The notes under the pieces: model-generated
Told to the model about the DNA's origin: nothing
Database searches by the model: none
What the model saw: only the letters and a program-made list of their open reading frames with translations
In this document: one piece after another, positions 26,391-39,076 of the stretch
Layout: each line of letters starts with the position of its first letter
Position numbering within the stretch: the stretch's first letter is position 1
Translations under genes and position numbers: made by a program
Assembly (NCBI GenBank): GCA_013398015.1
Contig: VZRR01010831.1
Span: forward strand, 143,536-207,535
Direction: 5' to 3'
Length of the DNA stretch: 64,000 nucleotides
From: Oreocharis arfaki
Taxonomy: Eukaryota; Chordata; Aves; Passeriformes; Paramythiidae

Positions 26391-29300
26391 AGCTTAGCGG
26401 ATTTTTCCACCCTAAATAATTCCATCTCAGATGTGGCAGGGGTGAGGACTGGGGATCTGTGATCTCACAGTGCCAATGCACAAGGGGTGTGTGTGCAAAG
26501 CAGCAAATGTTTCACGGGACAGAGAGATTGGGGGGGATCAGAGGGGTTGGCATGGGGACTGCTCAGGTTATCGTGGCTGTTCGCTGGATTGGCACTGCCA
26601 GGGTCCCTCTGGGCTTGCTGCCAGCAGGGCCCCCCAAACTGAGCCCTGCTTTTCACATTTTCCTCATAAATCTCTGTGCTTCAGAGCCTGGTGTGCTCTC
26701 TGAGGCTGTGAAGGACACCTTCCAGCCACCCTGGGGTACCCCCAGCCTCCCTCAAGCTGGGAGTGCACAAGGATGCTGTCACATTCCCCCTCAGCCCAGA
26801 TTTAGGATGAAGGAGCCCAGTCCTCCTCTCCCCTTCCTGGTGGCAATTCAGTGGTGGAGATTCCAGTACCCCATTCTGTCATTCTTCATTTAAAAGTCCC
26901 ATTGTTTTTAAGTGAGTTGTAAAATTGAGGCAAGGTAATATAAGCGATAGAAAATATAAAATATCTCTTAGAGCTTGGGTGCCACTGCATGCTGAGATCT
27001 TACTGCCTTTGCAGAGTTTTCTGCTTTCTTGAGGCCTCCCATTCTGAGTTTCATGATTTCTACAGGAGAAATGCAGCTTTTGTTGCACTGTCACAAGGTG
27101 CCTATGGAGAAAGTGAGCTTTAGCAATTTCTTAACCACTCATTAAAAACAATACATTTGTGAACATTACCCAGTCCTAAGGGTTTTTACTTTTTTAAAAA
27201 AACATTTTCCATGTTTTATAAATGCAGCACCTTTTGTCTCTTAGAAAAAAAGCCCCTCAAACCTCTTTAAATTGCCTTGGATTTTATTGCACAGCAAAAT
27301 ACTTTTTCTTTTCCTTGAAAAGGCCCACCTGTGTGTTGAGCCCTGTGATAACACACGTCTGTCAGCCTTTGTTTAAAAAGGAGGATGTTTCTGACTCTCG
27401 AGACCAGGGAAGAAATCTAGAATCTTTTCTTTTTTACTGAAGATTTTAAAGCTGATAATCGTAAGCAGAGACAAAAGGAAACTTTGAAATCTTGATTTTT
27501 TACATATTTTACTTTTTAAGACACCACTCTGAGAGGGCTTAAACTCCCCTTCTTGCCCCTCATTCACTCAACTCCAGCGTGCAAAAGAAACCCCAAACTT
27601 CTCCCTACTTATTTCCAGCTAGGATAAACGTGGTAGGATAAAAGTTGTGGTCCCTTAGGCTGTGCTGAGAGGGGTTTGGTGCAGGGAGGTGTGAGGAGCA
27701 GCTCTCAGTGCTGCCTGCCCTGGTCCACGTGTGCCACGAGGGGAAGTTCTGCCTCGTCTCCCATCGCGTGCAGAGTGGGATGGAGCCATTCCTGGAGCGC
27801 CATCCTGGGAGAGGAACGACATGGAACATCCTATTCCTATTTTCCTTCAGAATTTCTCACCTCTCGTGCTTCTTGTAAGCACTTTCCCCTCTTTTTTCAG
27901 GTGAAGAAAAGGAATTACCTGCCTTGCTCGAAGCCAGAAGTGCCCTTGGGGTCTGTTCACTTAGCTACAGTCTTTTCCTCTTGTCCCTCAGCGGAAATGA
28001 GGAAGAAAGACCCGGGTTTAACTGGGATTGATCCCAGCTTTTCCCTCCTCACCGCTGCACCTCCAGCAGCTCGTACAGGGGTGGTCTGGGCACAGCTCTG
28101 CCCAGCACCTCTCCCTGGAAAGGTCCTTGCTATCCTTTGTGTCTTGAGAGAGTTAATGCATTAAAGCCGACCAAGGAGTGAACAGGAGTTGTCTGAATCT
28201 CTGGAGCAAACTAAAACAAGAGTGACATGAGAAAAGCAGTCATCCATTGTTGCCCGATGATAGAGGAGTTTTTAAAAATCAAAGGTTCTGGTATAGCACT
28301 GGCTGTGCACAGAGAAAAACCTGATTAATTATAAATAAGACGGATAAATAATTTAAATGTATCACTTATTTCTCCTTTATAGTTTAACTCATGAAAAAAT
28401 CATTTCAATTAGAAATTTCAACTCAATCTGAAATGCAGAGGAGCATGATGGTTCAAGATGGATGTGAACTCCTTTATGATCTTCATGATTTTCTTTCAAA
28501 AATGTGAGCTTTCTTTTTTCTTTTCTTTTGGCAACTTGGGTGATAAAAAAGAAAAAAGGAAAAAGATTGCTGAGAGAGACAGAAACAAGCAAAATTTCCT
28601 TTGATAGGGTAACAGAATGTATTTTTAATTTATGAATTAATAAGTATGTTGTGTGCAATGTCCAATTTGTCAAAAATGTCTTGGTTCCCTTAGAATTCAT
28701 GTTATATGCATGAAATAGATGCAGTTTCCCCCCATTAATTACAATATTCCATTTCCTCAAGAGTAACGAAAGATGATTCATTCCTCTCCTCTGGCCCTAA
28801 CTGGCTCCTTGGTATTTCTGATAATGGCTTTTCCCATTTATTTTTGACCTTGTGAAACTGTTTGTGTTGGACTCAGCCGTGATGAATGGAGTGGGAGCAG
28901 GGAACACATGGAATTAGGGGGCTCTTGTCCCCTCTACTCAGGGACGCCACCTCAAATAGTGCCCCGAACATTCCCAAGCTCACTCTGCTCTACTGGAGGA
29001 TCTTCAACCTTGAAAATTATGTCTGTGGACTATAAGTATAAAAAAGAATTCTCCATCCTGATATCCCTGATGCTGATTTTTCACCCCCTCTACTCCCATG
29101 TCTTGGTTCTAATAATTTCGAGGGTTCTACATTTAGGGCTACATTTATTTCTCCGTAGTTCTATGTCTTTGTGTCTCTCTGTTTTCCTCAAGTTTAAAGA
29201 TGTGTATATATAGTAGCTGTATGCTGATGGCTCTCATCTGAAGCACAAAATATGTCCTAATTGCCTCAAATTACTGCTTTTGCTTTCAGTTAATAGTCTC

Positions 29301-29536
29301 CTGTTTTGTTTCAGTTTCCGCTATGCAATTTTCCTGTTCAAAATTGTATATGCAAAGTACATATATGCTTACATCTGTGGATGGCTGCAAGGGAAATATA
29401 TTGGCTGTGGTGTGAAATGGGGATTTTTGCTAGAACTTGATTGGGATAATGTCAGGAGGAGACCAAAATCAGCAGAGATGGAATCAGAGCAGCGTCTGGT
29501 GACTGTTATTGAACAGGAAGGTGTAAGGAAATGAAG
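26391..29536 (+). other. Intron, nothing recognised
   Basis: Single-copy sequence. Frames of 130 to 162 codons (27676-28164 plus strand, 28389-28781 minus strand) do not resemble proteins and lack splice-site or codon support. Confidence 0.55.
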
Positions 29537-29980
29537 AGATTTGGTAAGGCCAAGAGCTGGTGCTGCACGAGGGTTGGGGCAGTCCCTGATATCAACACAA
29601 CCTGGGGCATTGGGATTGTTCAGCCTGGAGAGGAGAAGCTCTGGAGTGACCTCACTGTGGCCTTGCAGGGCCTGAAGGAGCCCACAGGAAACGTGGAGAG
29701 AGACAATTTCCAAGGGCTGGAGGGGGAATGGCTTCACACTGACAGAGGGAAGGGTTAGATTGGATATTAGGAAAAAATTTTTGACTGTGAGGCTGCTGAG
29801 GCCCTGGCACAGGTTGCCCAAGGAAGTGGTGGCTCTCCCATCCCTGGCAGTGTCCAAGGTCAGGCTGCCTGGAGCTTGGAGCACCCTGGCATAGCAGAAG
29901 GTGTCCCTGCCCATGGCAGAGGCATTGGAACTTTATGATCTTTAAGGTCCCTTTCAAGCCGATCTTGTGATTTTACAATA
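29537..29980 (+). mobile_element. CR1 LINE fragment with internal deletion
   Basis: The 5' part (AAGGCCAAGAGCTGGTGCTG, then GGTTGGGGCAGTCCCTGATA) corresponds to the segment near 43320-43375 in the longer minus-strand copy. It is joined at about 29605-29615 directly to GGGATTGTTCAGCCTGGAGA, which in the longer copy lies roughly 315 bases further on. The 3' end is intact: GATCTTTAAGGTCCCTTTCA then GATCTTGTGATTTTAC. The internal deletion may be post-insertional or a feature of the source copy. Confidence 0.88.
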
Positions 29981-30848
29981 ACTTTGATATCTAGGAAAGC
30001 AAGATAAAATTAACTGTACAGCTGTCCTAAGGGCAGTGAGTGATTAGCATACACACACGTACTTGAGGGAGAATTTTAACACCAGGGTAATTGGTGTTAG
30101 TTTTTCTGTTGCTGGTTTTTTTTTATCAGCAAGAGCAAACTCCTCAGCCTCTGGTTCTGTCCTGTATAACCCTAGAAAGCAGAGACCTTTCTGAGTATTG
30201 AGGAGTTTCATTATTATTAAAATAATTCTATGGTTATTTTGCTATAACTCTTGGAGACCAAAGACTTCATGAAAAAATTTTAATATTCCAGTTACCATTT
30301 TGAAGTCCATTTTTGTATTTTCTCTGCATGATACAAGGGAGTCTTGATGCCCAAGAGGTCAACTGTGCACATCTATATTTAATGATTTGATGAGCTTCTC
30401 CCACCTTTTTCTATTCTGAATTTCCTGACAACAGCTTGTGAGTATGCATTTCTGATTAAGCATTTGATGGAAAAGCATTGGGATTTTTTTTTCCCTTTCC
30501 GCATTCAAAGTACATTTAATGTGCAGATCTGGAAAGCCCGATTTTTAGCCTAATAAAAGAGTCAGAGAGAGAATGGTGGGGGGGAAACAAGGTTTTGGAA
30601 TTAAATTAAGGCTAAAGGTGTAGTAGAGGAGAAGTTCTAAAGAAAAAGCTCTTCGTTCTTAGGCTTCTTTATATTTGTACCCGATCAGTCGAGGCTTTTA
30701 ATTCCAAGGGTTTATTTGGACGTTTGAGATTTTGGCATTTTCCCAAGGCTGTATCAGAGACTCATGGATCATGTGTTAATGACACAGATGTTCTGTTTTG
30801 TGACTAATAATGGACACGTCACTTATGGTAATTACCCAGTACAATGGT

Positions 30849-31398
30849 GTGTCCAGCAGGAGCAGGGCAGGGATTGTCCCTCTGTGCTGGGCACTGAGAG
30901 GCCCCTCGAGGGCTGTGCCCAGTTCTGGGTCCTGCAGGAGAGCCCTGGAGGGGCTGGAGCGTGTCCAGGGAAGGGAACGGAGCTGGGAAGGGGCTGGAGC
31001 CCCAGGAGCGGCTGAGGGAGCTGGGAAAGGGGCTCAGCCTGGAGCAAAGGAGGCTCAGGGGGGACCTTGTGGCTCTGCACAACTCCCTGACAGGAGGGGG
31101 CAGCCGGGGGGGGTCGGGCTCTGCTGCCAGGGAACAGGGACAGGAGGAGAGGGAACGGCCTCAGGCTGGGCCAGGGGAGGCTCAGCTTGGACACCAGGAG
31201 CAATTTCCTCATGGAAAGGGAGGTCAGGCCTTGGAAAGAGCTGCCCAGGGAGGTTTGCAGTGCCCATCCCTGGAGGTGTCCCAGGAAGGCCTGGCCGTGG
31301 CACTCAGTGCTCTGGGCTGGGCACAAGGTGGGCATCGGGCACAGCTTGGCCTCGATGACCTTGGAAGGCTTTTCCAGCCTCAGGGATTCTGTGATTTA
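30849..31398 (+). mobile_element. CR1 LINE fragment, GC-rich subfamily
   Basis: About 550 bases of CR1 3' sequence, running from GTCCAGCAGGAGCAGGGCAG to the terminus CTCGATGACCTTGGAAGGCT followed by TTTCCAGCCTCAGGGATTCT. The terminus differs from the other copies, which have GATCTTTAAGGTC, so this belongs to a different CR1 subfamily. Its GC richness leaves several overlapping frames open on both strands, up to about 200 codons. They match no protein and should not be called genes. Confidence 0.88.
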
Positions 31399-31604
31399 TG
31401 TAGTTCAGCAGCTGCTTTTCTGTTCTCTGACAATTGGCTTAGCCCCTGTTACTGGCTCGTGCATAAAAAGCTGCAGAAGCACCTCTTGAGAGGTAGCACC
31501 ACCCCAGGCCTTCTGTTCAAGGGTCCCTCTGCCAACAGGCTGCATTGTGATTATGGTTTTATTATGTGATAAAGTGGCTGGGGAATAATTTTTCCCTCTA
31601 AAAC

Positions 31605-31653
31605 TTCCTTTTTTTTTTTTTTTTTTTTTAATAAAATAAAAAAAAAAAAGGAA
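31605..31653. repeat. T21/A12 inverted repeat
   Basis: The left arm is TTCC followed by T12 (31605-31620) and the right arm is A12 followed by GGAA (31638-31653), a perfect 16-base inverted repeat. The 17-base spacer of T9 and AATAAAAT can extend the pairing imperfectly. An AATAAA lies next to the A run. Confidence 0.8.
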
Positions 31654-34600
31654 CAAGAATTCTTTATTGAAGAACATAGAAAATCAGGTAGTTGAACTTC
31701 AAGGAATTCGTTTGCAACCCGAGTGAGCACCACAGTTACAGAGCTGGCCTCTTCACTTTTGGGTTCAGTAATAATTTCTGATTAGCTCTATTTGAAAATG
31801 AGCTTCAGCTGGTGATTTACACAAACTAAAGCTCATCATTCTTGCAAATCTAGTCAAGAAGTCCTAATATGGCAAGTCTCCAAGTGGAATACGTTCAAAA
31901 TGTGGTGGAAACCTGTGATTTGTATCTGTGTGTTGAAATTTTGTCATTAACAAGGAGCACTGTGATCTTGCTAAATTTCATGGGGGAATCATCCAGCAGC
32001 CTTAAAGAGAAAAGACAGTGCTGATTATACTGGCACAGACTGACAAAAATCAGAAAAATCTCTTGTGAATTCTTTTTCCTCCTACTAAAGTTGAACCAGC
32101 AACCTCAAAGTTAAGATGGAAAAAAGGAACAGGCAAAAAAGATTCTGAGGAGAGTGTTCAAACTGAGTAGTCGGGGCCAAAGTCTTTTCTCTAACAAACA
32201 TTAAATGTAATGGCTAAAGTAAGAACGGGGGAAAATCTGGGCACTTGGGGAGCTGGGGATAAGCATAGGAGCAAATAGATTGATGTGAAAATTTCAGGAG
32301 CTCAGACAAGTTACTATCAAGAACGCTTCAGCTTTTTATTTTCTCACCTAAACTGTTCTGGGTAGTTCAAGCATCATGTAAAGAAAACCTTGACTGCCTG
32401 GTGACATTGGATATCTTCGTTAAAGCCTGTACCCAAGCTTCCAATCACTGCTATAACTTCCATCCCCATTATGTTTTTGGGGGTTGTTTTTTCTCAAAAC
32501 CATATTCTGTGTAAGGAGAAGTAAGATGACCTTTTAGTTGTATGGAGAGAACTTGATTTGTTTTGGTTTTAAACCAGCCTTCTAATTTCCCATCCTAAAC
32601 ATTTTCCCAGCCAGTTTTGCTCCTCTACCGGGATTATGCTTCAACTTAAACATCTCTCCTACTCCCTCATCGTGCACCTCTCTGGTATAATTATGCTTGG
32701 AGGAGGACAGTATTTATATCTTTCCATTAACTTCTGTGCATTAGAAATCAGATACAAACATAATTGAACGAAATTAGATGCATTTTCTTCCGAAGAGTCT
32801 CCTAGAGTAAAAAATGAATCATTGAGCATTTTATTTGAGTTCTGTGTGGGATTTGCCTGGCACCTTTTGACACTTAATTTAATTTTGTTAAATTTGATAC
32901 TGAAATATACATGAAAATTCTTTGACAAAACACCGTTCTCCTCTGCTTTCTTTCAATCACACCTTTTGGAAGAATCAACTCTTTTGTGTGTATAACAATC
33001 CCTTTTGAATCAGCTGTTTCAAAATGCAAGGGAAAACACTCATTTCATTTAGCAGTAGGATGTAGATACGCTGTTGTGGTTTGGAAAGGGAAGTGTCAGT
33101 GCACTTGTGACGGCTCCCGTGCTCCCCCAGGCACTGGGGCTCACCTTTTTGGTGCAGGAATGAATATATAACCTCAGGAAATAGGGTGGAAAATTCACCT
33201 CTATCGCTGTATTATCTGACACTCTAATCACATAAGCAGTTCATCAGTGCGTGCTAAGGGAGTGGTTGATTTTTTTACCCTAAAATATTCCCAGTTTTAC
33301 ATCTCCCTTAATTCCCTTATCAGCCCTCTGCTGCTCTGTAGTTGTACTCTCCCTGATATGACCATTTTTGTGTACTGAGAGAACCACCAGCAGCCTCTCT
33401 GCCTTCTCCTTGCATCCCCTAAAGGGCACAGATGCTGCAGGAGTCTGTGGAAATACTCCTGAAGGTGAAAAATTGTGTCTTAAACTTATGTCATGAAATT
33501 ATTGCTCCAAAGCTGTCCTGCTGAGATCATTTTACATCTTGGAAACGTGTCCTCATCCTTCTCCTGTGTCACAAGTTCACTTTTAAAATAGCAGTAAATG
33601 TTACGTTAATATCTCCTTTAAAATCACTCCTTAATATGTGTGTTCATCAGGGTAGAATGCAGCACCCTAAAACATTGTTAACACTGAGCATTGACATCAG
33701 GAAAAAAAAGTCTAAATCCTACTTAAATGGATATTAAAAGTTGTAATATTCTTTTAAGACAAGTCACTGCTATGTACTCTTTTCAGGTGCTTTGTGGCTC
33801 CAGCAATTTTTATCCACACCTTGCATTGAGCTGAAGCAGAATTTTTGATGAATTCTGCTGTTAGTTTTGACATTCAAAGGTGAATGGAACTCTTTATTAA
33901 GATATTAGGCGTAACATATGCTCATGATATCATAATGTAACACTTATCTCGCCTCCATAACGCAGCAGCATAATGCTGTAATAACATTCTGTGAATCACA
34001 GTCAGGTATCTACCATCTCTTCTAACATCTGTATGTAAATGGGATTGGGAGCAGATGGGGTTTTTTGTCTTTATGAGTACTTCTGGTGGTATCTGATATC
34101 CTGGTTGACCTATATCAGTGTCCTTTTCTGTGGTAATCACATTTCTGTCACTCCACATCTGCCATGTTCACCCACGGGCCTGGGCTTTATTGAGATTGCC
34201 TGTGGAGTTTGAAGGCACTAACAAAACGTATATTTTTAAGATTTCCCAGTTCTCTGCTTTAGGTGTGCAGTATTTCAATCCCAAGTCCATCCCAGCCACG
34301 AGAATTCATGTGGAATTAAAGATTTGGAATGAAAGCTTTACAAGTGAAGGTATCTTAGTAGCTTTATACTTTTAGATTGTTGTCTCTGCACTTGGAATAA
34401 TCTAAAAGCACTTATTAATATTTGATGGCTTGGTGAAAGCCCTAGGTATGCAGATTTATGGGAGCCACAAATGGCTCAACTGGGCTTAAACATTTTTGCT
34501 CCTTATCTTTTAACAAAAGCCTGGAAGGTGTAAAGTCAGGGTGATGAGGTAAATGTCCCTTAGAAGGGGCTTTCCATATGTGGACTTAATCTAACGAAAA

Positions 34601-35559
34601 TATGCTCCATTCCATAATTGTTCTGTTAACTTGTAGGTGATGCTGGTATGAAATAAAAGGTTTTGCATTTCACTCAGTGAGCAATACAACAAAAAGGATT
34701 TTTTTTTTTGGTGTGTGTATTTGTTTTTTTTCCTTTAATAGTTTGGCAAAACTTTGAAAAATTCTCTACAACTGTTAACTTGTAGCCTGAATCTGCGTGC
34801 TGAAGAAGGGGTTGCTGGGTTTTTAACGGCTGGCAGTGAGATCTGTCAGTATTTTTGATGGGGATGCGCTCTGATTTTTCTAAGCTAATGATTTGTAAGA
34901 AATTAGATTTGGGATCTGGAAGATTTGGGTTAAGGAAAGGTCAAGGAATTAAAAGATTATTATGGGCAATAAAAACCAGATGGAATACAACATTATGCAG
35001 TGAAGAGGAACTTCTGGCAGGGCGGGGTGAGGGGCAAGTGGAGCAAAGCCTGGAGCAGCCAAACAACTGGTTTCCACGTAAAACCAACACGAGACATCTT
35101 CAGTCTTTGTTTCCTTTGTGTAGGTGCAATAGTTGCTCTCAGACTGACACCTGCAGCAGGCGCTGCTGCTACCTGCTGGCCTCGGCCACCCCGCTTCCCT
35201 GCACTGCTATTTCCCCAGCTGAAATTCAGTTTAGAGACACAGAACCTGAGCTGTGGTGGGACAGCACCAGGGACGTGAGCTCAGCTGCCACACGTCCTTC
35301 GGCCAGGTCAGAGCGTTGTGCCAGTGCCAGCTCAGTCGTTCTCCATTAGGGAGAGGAGGATGGCGAGGTGAAGAGGGGGCTGCAGGGTGGGGAGGCAGCC
35401 CTGGGGGCCAGCATTCACATGCAGGCAGCACCAGCAGCCAGGCAGCTCCTAGACAGACCCATTAATCTTCTCAGCCTTGCTGCCTGTCAAAGATGAAAGT
35501 CAAACTTGCTGTGGAGCGCTGCCAGGCTCGGGTCATCCCCGTGCGTTGGGGCTGGCTCT

Positions 35560-35860
35560 GGAGGAGATTGCAGCTTGCCCTGGGAGGATTAGGCAAGAGT
35601 GTGACACAATTATATTTTTGTTCTGGCCGTGCTACACAAAATATTGCCCATTACACATTTGTCCCGCTCTTAAATTTGCTCTGATGGTGAGGTGATGTGT
35701 GTTGCTCATTTCTAATGGCCACGTTTCCCCGGTGCTGCTGCAGGAAGTTATTAGGCCAGTGTCCCTCCAATTATGTAATGCAGGTTACTTAAGCCCATGT
35801 ATGTGTTGTTGGCTGTAATGAGAGCAGGGATTAGGAGCAGCATGTGCTCCAGGATGAAGA
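35560..35860 (+). other. Candidate conserved noncoding element
   Basis: Single-copy stretch with motifs such as GACACAATTATATTTTTG, TTCTAATGGCCACG, CCAATTATGTAATGCAGG and GGCTGTAATGAGAGCAGGG. Balanced composition, no repeat and no coding signal. Conservation is inferred from appearance, not demonstrated. Confidence 0.2.
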
Positions 35861-36150
35861 AAAAAGCTTTGGACTGACCCAGAAAGAGTTTTTTTGTGAC
35901 CTTATCCCGCCACAGGAGAATTTAGGTAAAGGTGAACTTTCGCTGGTGATGGCTCTGCCGACTTCTTACTTGCAAAAAGTGATGTTGCTTGAAACAGGGA
36001 GAGGATAAACTCTCTAGGGAGAAATGTCTAGTTTCTACAATGGAAAAATCTATAGGCTGGACAAAAAATATTACCAATTTGCACACCTGCTCGTTTTAAT
36101 AAGGAGAGGAGGCATCACAAGTTGTAGATGAGGTTAAAGGCCCCCAAAAT

Positions 36151-36185
36151 GGGGCACGTGGGGTGCACGGGGGTGTGGGGTAGGG
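36151..36185 (+). other. G-quadruplex motif enclosing a CACGTG E-box
   Basis: Four G runs of four to five (GGGG-CACGT-GGGG-TGCAC-GGGGG-TGT-GGGG) with loops of 5, 5 and 3 satisfy the canonical intramolecular quadruplex pattern, with a further GGG at 36183-36185. The first loop together with the next G forms the palindrome CACGTG (36155-36160), the core E-box for bHLH-ZIP factors such as USF and MYC. Function is not shown. Confidence 0.6.
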
Positions 36186-38524
36186 ATCCCTTACTCTATA
36201 ACACACAAATAGGAGTGTCTGGGGCGTTGTCAGTGTGGGCAGCTGAGTGTGACTCTGCCCACAGAGATCCTTCAGCCTCCCCATGGGATCTGCAAAACCA
36301 GACCTCCATCCCTGGCCAAGGGCATCCCACATGGGGAGAAGTTTCTGGGTTTCCTGTCCTTATAAAAGCAAGCCTAAAATCTTCATTTTTTTCTTCCCTA
36401 GCCAACAGAGTACCACTTTCTTTTCTTAATTGTATTTTCTAATGAGACTTGAAACAAGTGTAGCATGTCAAAACCTTGTTTTTAATGAGGAAAACTATTT
36501 TGATGACGTTCTAATTCAACAACATACTCGGTAAAGTTGCAGAGTTTTTTATATCCCCAATTTTAAAAGTGCAGTGAAAATTAGTGCAGGTGAACTCTTC
36601 CATGTGCTTTCAGAATAATGCTAGCAAGTCCCATTGTGCCACCTTTAATACAAAACTTTTTTTTTCTAGTCAGAATAAAATTGTTCTGTATGATTTCCTT
36701 TTATTTTCGCTTGAGAGAAAAATAACATTTTTCCTTTACACCCTCGTTTGGGGAGAAGAAGAGGTCATTTTAAAAATTGTTATTGCCTCTTTGATTATTA
36801 AGTTACACAGATTTATTTCCTGAGAAGCTTCAGGCCTCCTGAACACATTTTTATACTTCTTTTTCCCTCAAGATTCATTTATTTGTTTTAAATGTATTTT
36901 ATTTCTTGCTTGAATGCTGCTGACTGGCAATTTTGGTGCCATGGCTGAAATGAGTGGCACCTCCTTTGCTTGAAATTCCATGGCTACAAACACGGAGCAG
37001 CAGCCAGGTCTCCAGCACAGCAGCACTGAATGTCTCCAGAGTTACTGCTTGAGCAGTCACTTGGGTAAGATGAACAAAAATTGGCTTAAAATGTGTTTTC
37101 CTCTCATTTTCACAGCAAAGCATTGAGGCTGTGCTTGGTGGTGGGTTTTTTAGGGGGGTTTTTGGGTATTTTTTTGAGGGCATTTAAGTCCATGCTTGAG
37201 AAATGACAGTGAAGTAAAGGTTTTGGATTTAGCTCTGTTGGCCTGAGTCTGGAATTCTGGTCTCTTTTACAATTAATTTTTGATAGAAACGCTGTATGCA
37301 TCTTCATCACAGCTCTTCTCTTGCCCTGCTTTCATTTTTACTTCTCTCTGCCCCATTTTTCCATTCTTCCCTTCCCTTTCTTCCTCTTCCATCTTTCACC
37401 TTCTTCCCCATCTCCTCTGAGCTTGTTGAGATCCCTCCTGCCAGAATCTCTCCCTGATGAAACAGCAAGAGAATGAAAACGGGTGAATTTTGAGTTCTTT
37501 ATAACACAGTAAATTAAATGTTTGCGACGAGGAAGCAAAATTTGATTACTTTTTGTGGGCGAACTTCTGAGTTAGGAAATAGGAGGTGAATTTAATTTAC
37601 AGAAGAAACATTAAACACTTCGCCAGGGCCCATGGATTTATGCAAGTCTTGTTCATTTATGTATTCCCTGACCTCATCCTCTTCCACCAGGGGTGTGTCT
37701 TCAGTCTTTCCCCTTGGTCTCTGGGGAAAGGGTTTGGGATTCCTAAGGCTGGTCTTGCAATTAAATACTGAGGTAAATAAGGGACCCAGCGCCTCAGCCT
37801 TCTCAAATGAAGTATTTGACCGCCTTTTTCTGCAAATATTCAGCTTTCACTTAAAAGTAAACATGTTTTCAGGCGAATATCTTTATCTGGAAGATATCTG
37901 TGGTTAGAGACTCTCCAGGAAAAAGGACACAGCAAGAGGTGGTCCTGATGGCAAATTCTTTCTTCTTGTAATATAAAAGCACCTGCTCTGCTGTGAATTT
38001 GTTTTGGGGTTGGGTATTTTTCTGTCTTGATTCCCTCTTGAAGGATTTTGCCCTGTACTGCAGGACTCTCAGGTGTGACACAGCCCAGATTTGGTACTTT
38101 TCTACCTCTTCTGCCTTTTTTTTTTAATTTTTATTATTATTTCCCAAGTTCAAACTAGCACCATTCTGACCTTTCAGAGCTAAATATAATAAAAAAAAAA
38201 TCAATCTGTTCAGTTACTGGCTTTTTGTTCCCACTTCTAGTAAAAAAAGGGCAAAATAAGGGTCAATTTTGGCCAAAGAAGTGCAGTTCTAACAATGTGA
38301 CACAGTCATTCCACTGTGCTGTTTATTTCCTATTAGACACATTTATTCTGTTTTCACCGAGTGCCTTTTTCTCCTTAACTCGTTCCTATAATCCTGTGTA
38401 AGATCTCTATGTTTTACATCGCTTCCGTAGAGGCAAATGCACAAATATTTGATTTTTCCAGGACATTTGGCCTCTAAATCAGTCCCTGTGTTTTGTCTTC
38501 ATACTCAATGGAGACTTGCTGACT

Positions 38525-38960
38525 TACACCTGTGAGGGAGCCTGCTATAAATATGATCAATAGCTGCTTGCATCCTATTATTTTTATTCTAGGCACATTC
38601 CTGTGGTCAGGATGTCAGCTTCAGCGTAATGTGGCATGTTGTCTAATCAATAGTAATAATGATAATACAGCTTTTTATCCTGATGGCAGCTTCACGGAGG
38701 GATTTGGAAACCATTTGTTATCTGAATGGTGATATGAAACCTTAACACTAATGCCAGCCATGCTGCATGTTCCCCTCGAGTTTTTAGTGCATTGTGTGTC
38801 ACCTCCCATTAAGTTTTATCATGTCATGCAGCTGCACTTTGAAGTGCTTTACTTGCTCCTACGCTGAAAATTTGAGGCAGAAGGATGAGTTTCGGCTTTC
38901 CCAGCTGCCAGTGCATCGCAGGAAGCATCAGACTTTCCTTGGAGTTGGGGTCTAATTGCT
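38525..38960 (+). other. Candidate conserved noncoding element
   Basis: Single-copy, balanced composition, dense in TAAT, GATA and CAGCTG motifs: GATCAATAGCTGCTTGCATC, GTCTAATCAATAGTAATAAT, GATAATACAGC, TCATGCAGCTGCACTTTG (bHLH E-box CAGCTG). It ends about 120 bases before the 312-base gap. No open frame resembles a protein. Confidence 0.3.
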
Positions 38961-39076
38961 GCTTATTAAAAATAATGAACTATCTTACAAGTTGTACTTT
39001 TCTGCTGCGGATTTAATTAGTGTTCACCTCCCCCCCCCACTTCTGTCCCCCCCACCAACTCCTTTGCTAGGCTGAC

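Noticed and set aside
30810..31569. Overlapping long plus and minus frames, up to 202 codons
   Set aside because: They fall on the GC-rich CR1 copy at 30849-31398, whose composition lacks stop codons. Their peptides are low-complexity and match no protein.
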